From an uncultured Lachnospira sp. (lineage in GTDB: Bacteria; Bacillota; Clostridia; Lachnospirales; Lachnospiraceae): 5,177 nucleotides of DNA. The translations under genes were made by a program, and so were the position numbers. The stretch's first letter is position 1, and each line of letters begins with the position of its first letter. Positions 3,909-5,177 of the stretch are shown one piece after another. The DNA is taken from NCBI GenBank assembly GCA_947169835.1, contig CAMVRH010000075.1, positions 1 through 5,177 of the forward strand, written 5' to 3'. Under the pieces are notes generated by a model, which was given only the letters and a program-made list of their open reading frames with translations, was not told the origin of the DNA and did no database searches.

Positions 3909-5177
3909 ATGCGTATTAAAGACTTACTAAAAGTTGATAGCATTGAGCTGGGCGTGGCCGCAGCGGATAAAAATGCTGTCATCGAGAAACTGGTAGACCT
4001 CCACGACAAAAGTGGAAACTTAACTGATAAGGATGCTTTCACCAAAGACATTCTTGCGCGTGAAGAGATGGGCACTACTGCTATCGGAAATGAGATTGCC
4101 ACTCCTCACGCTAAGAGCACAGCTGTTAAGGCTCCAGCACTTAGTGCCATCACTGTTCCTAGTGGTGTCAACTATGATGCTCCAGACGGCGCAGACTGTA
4201 AACTGTTCTTTATGATTGCTGCTACTACTGATGGCGATGTTCATCTAGAAGTTTTAGCAAATCTAATGAGAATGATGATGGATGAAGAGTTTACTTCTAA
4301 GTTAAAAGCGGCTCAGACTCCAGAGGAGTTCTTGGGTATTATCGAAGCCAAAGAGGCTGAGAAAGAAGCTGAGGCTGCTCCTGCTGCTGCAGAGGCTCCA
4401 GCGGATGAAAAATTTATCTTGGCTGTAACAGCTTGTCCTACTGGTATTGCTCATACTTATATGGCTGCCGAAAACCTAGAAAAGGCCGGCAAAGAAATGG
4501 GCATTAACATCAAGGTAGAGACAAACGGATCTGGCGGTGTTAAGAATGCACTTACTGCTGATGACATCAAAAACTGTGATGGTGTTATCATAGCAGCTGA
4601 CAAGAGCGTTGAAACAGCTAGATTTGATGGAATACCTGTTCTATCTACAAAGGTAGCTGATGGTATTCACAAACCAAAAGAATTAATTGAAAAAATATTA
4701 AGTGGTGATGTTCCAGCATTTAAGGCTGACAAAGCTGAAGTAGCTGACTCTAAAGCAGGGGACGGCGACAGCTTCGGACGTAAACTATACAAACACTTGA
4801 TGAATGGTGTATCACACATGCTACCATTCGTAGTAGCTGGTGGTATCTTTATCGCAATCGCATTCTTGATTGATAGTATCGCTGGCGTAAAAATGGACGG
4901 AAACTTCGGTACAGGAACTCCTGTATCAGCATGGTTTAAGACTATCGGTGGATATGCATTTAACTTTATGCTTCCAGTACTAGCTGGATTTATCGCAATG
5001 TCGATAGCAGACAGACCTGGTTTGTTAGTTGGTATTGTCGGTGGTTTGTTAGCATCTAGTGGTGCTACATTTATGGATCCTGGTGCTGCAAAGACAGTTC
5101 CATCTGGATTCTTAGGCGCATTGCTAGCTGGTTTCCTCGCTGGTTGGATTATGAAGTTATTCGAAAGACTATGTGAT
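3909..5177 (+). CDS. fruA: PTS fructose transporter subunit IIABC (3' end outside window)
   Basis: This membrane permease of the phosphoenolpyruvate phosphotransferase system imports fructose and phosphorylates it at C1. The 423 codons visible remain open to the edge. Domain IIA spans about 1-147, with phospho-acceptor His67 in A-T-P-H-A-K. An Ala/Glu-rich linker covers about 147-167. Domain IIB spans about 168-266, with phospho-cysteine Cys176 in T-A-C-P-T-G-I-A-H-T. Domain IIC starts near 288 with SFGRKLYKHLMNGVSHMLPF, then hydrophobic segments at about 305-325, 346-366, 372-384 and 399-416. A-G-F-I-A-M-S-I-A-D-R-P-G (359-371) is characteristic of fructose-family IIC. Phosphate would pass from HPr to His67, to Cys176, to the sugar; HPr and enzyme I must be encoded elsewhere. 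By comparison with complete IIABC proteins, I estimate that roughly 200 residues of IIC are missing. Specificity for fructose over mannose is inferred from fruK next to it. Confidence 0.93.
   Translation, partial: MRIKDLLKVDSIELGVAAADKNAVIEKLVDLHDKSGNLTDKDAFTKDILAREEMGTTAIGNEIATPHAKSTAVKAPALSAITVPSGVNYDAPDGADCKLFFMIAATTDGDVHLEVLANLMRMMMDEEFTSKLKAAQTPEEFLGIIEAKEAEKEAEAAPAAAEAPADEKFILAVTACPTGIAHTYMAAENLEKAGKEMGINIKVETNGSGGVKNALTADDIKNCDGVIIAADKSVETARFDGIPVLSTKVADGIHKPKELIEKILSGDVPAFKADKAEVADSKAGDGDSFGRKLYKHLMNGVSHMLPFVVAGGIFIAIAFLIDSIAGVKMDGNFGTGTPVSAWFKTIGGYAFNFMLPVLAGFIAMSIADRPGLLVGIVGGLLASSGATFMDPGAAKTVPSGFLGALLAGFLAGWIMKLFERLCD

Noticed and set aside
3890..4244. Short frames on both strands inside the start of fruA
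   Set aside because: The fruA frame covers this stretch with intact IIA motifs including the active-site histidine; the other frames are shadows.
4347..4409. Ala/Glu-rich stretch in FruA as an unusual insertion
   Set aside because: Flexible Ala/Glu/Pro linkers between IIA and IIB domains are normal in multi-domain PTS proteins.

Overview
The window looks like part of a low-GC Gram-positive (Bacillota, probably Clostridia) chromosome. The evidence is AT-rich intergenic DNA, strong Shine-Dalgarno sites of the GGAGGTGATC type, TGn-extended -10 promoters, a DUF1015 protein of the kind common in clostridia, and a fructose PTS built as one IIA-IIB-IIC chain. I cannot place it to genus from sequence alone. 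Nothing suggests recent transfer: I see no insertion sequences, phage genes, tRNA genes, CRISPR repeats or attachment sites.

Left half, minus strand (1 to 2706). A well-promoted operon runs leftward from about 2763. It starts with a 399-residue DUF1015 protein (1507-2706). This is followed after 13 bases by a membrane-anchored calcineurin-like metallophosphoesterase (396-1493) whose Shine-Dalgarno overlaps the DUF1015 stop codon, so the two are probably co-translated. Beyond it, a third minus-strand gene begins at 298 with its own promoter and ribosome site. It encodes a secreted protein that I do not recognise and is cut off by the window edge.

Middle (2707 to 2948). This is a 242-base divergent control region. 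It holds back-to-back promoters for the DUF1015 operon and the fructose operon, an 11-base direct repeat (ACCATTTCGAA) on either side of the DUF1015 promoter, a hairpin just before the DUF1015 ribosome site, and a 10-bp inverted repeat in the fruK leader that could be an operator.

Right half, plus strand (2949 to 5177). A fructose-use operon contains fruK (1-phosphofructokinase) and then fruA (fructose PTS IIABC), which runs off the right edge inside the IIC domain. FruA would import fructose as fructose 1-phosphate, and FruK would convert it to fructose 1,6-bisphosphate for glycolysis. The DeoR-type fruR gene that often precedes fruK is absent from the position directly upstream.

Most of the window is ordinary metabolism. 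The least understood parts are the DUF1015/phosphoesterase pair, the repeats in the divergent region, and the truncated secreted protein.
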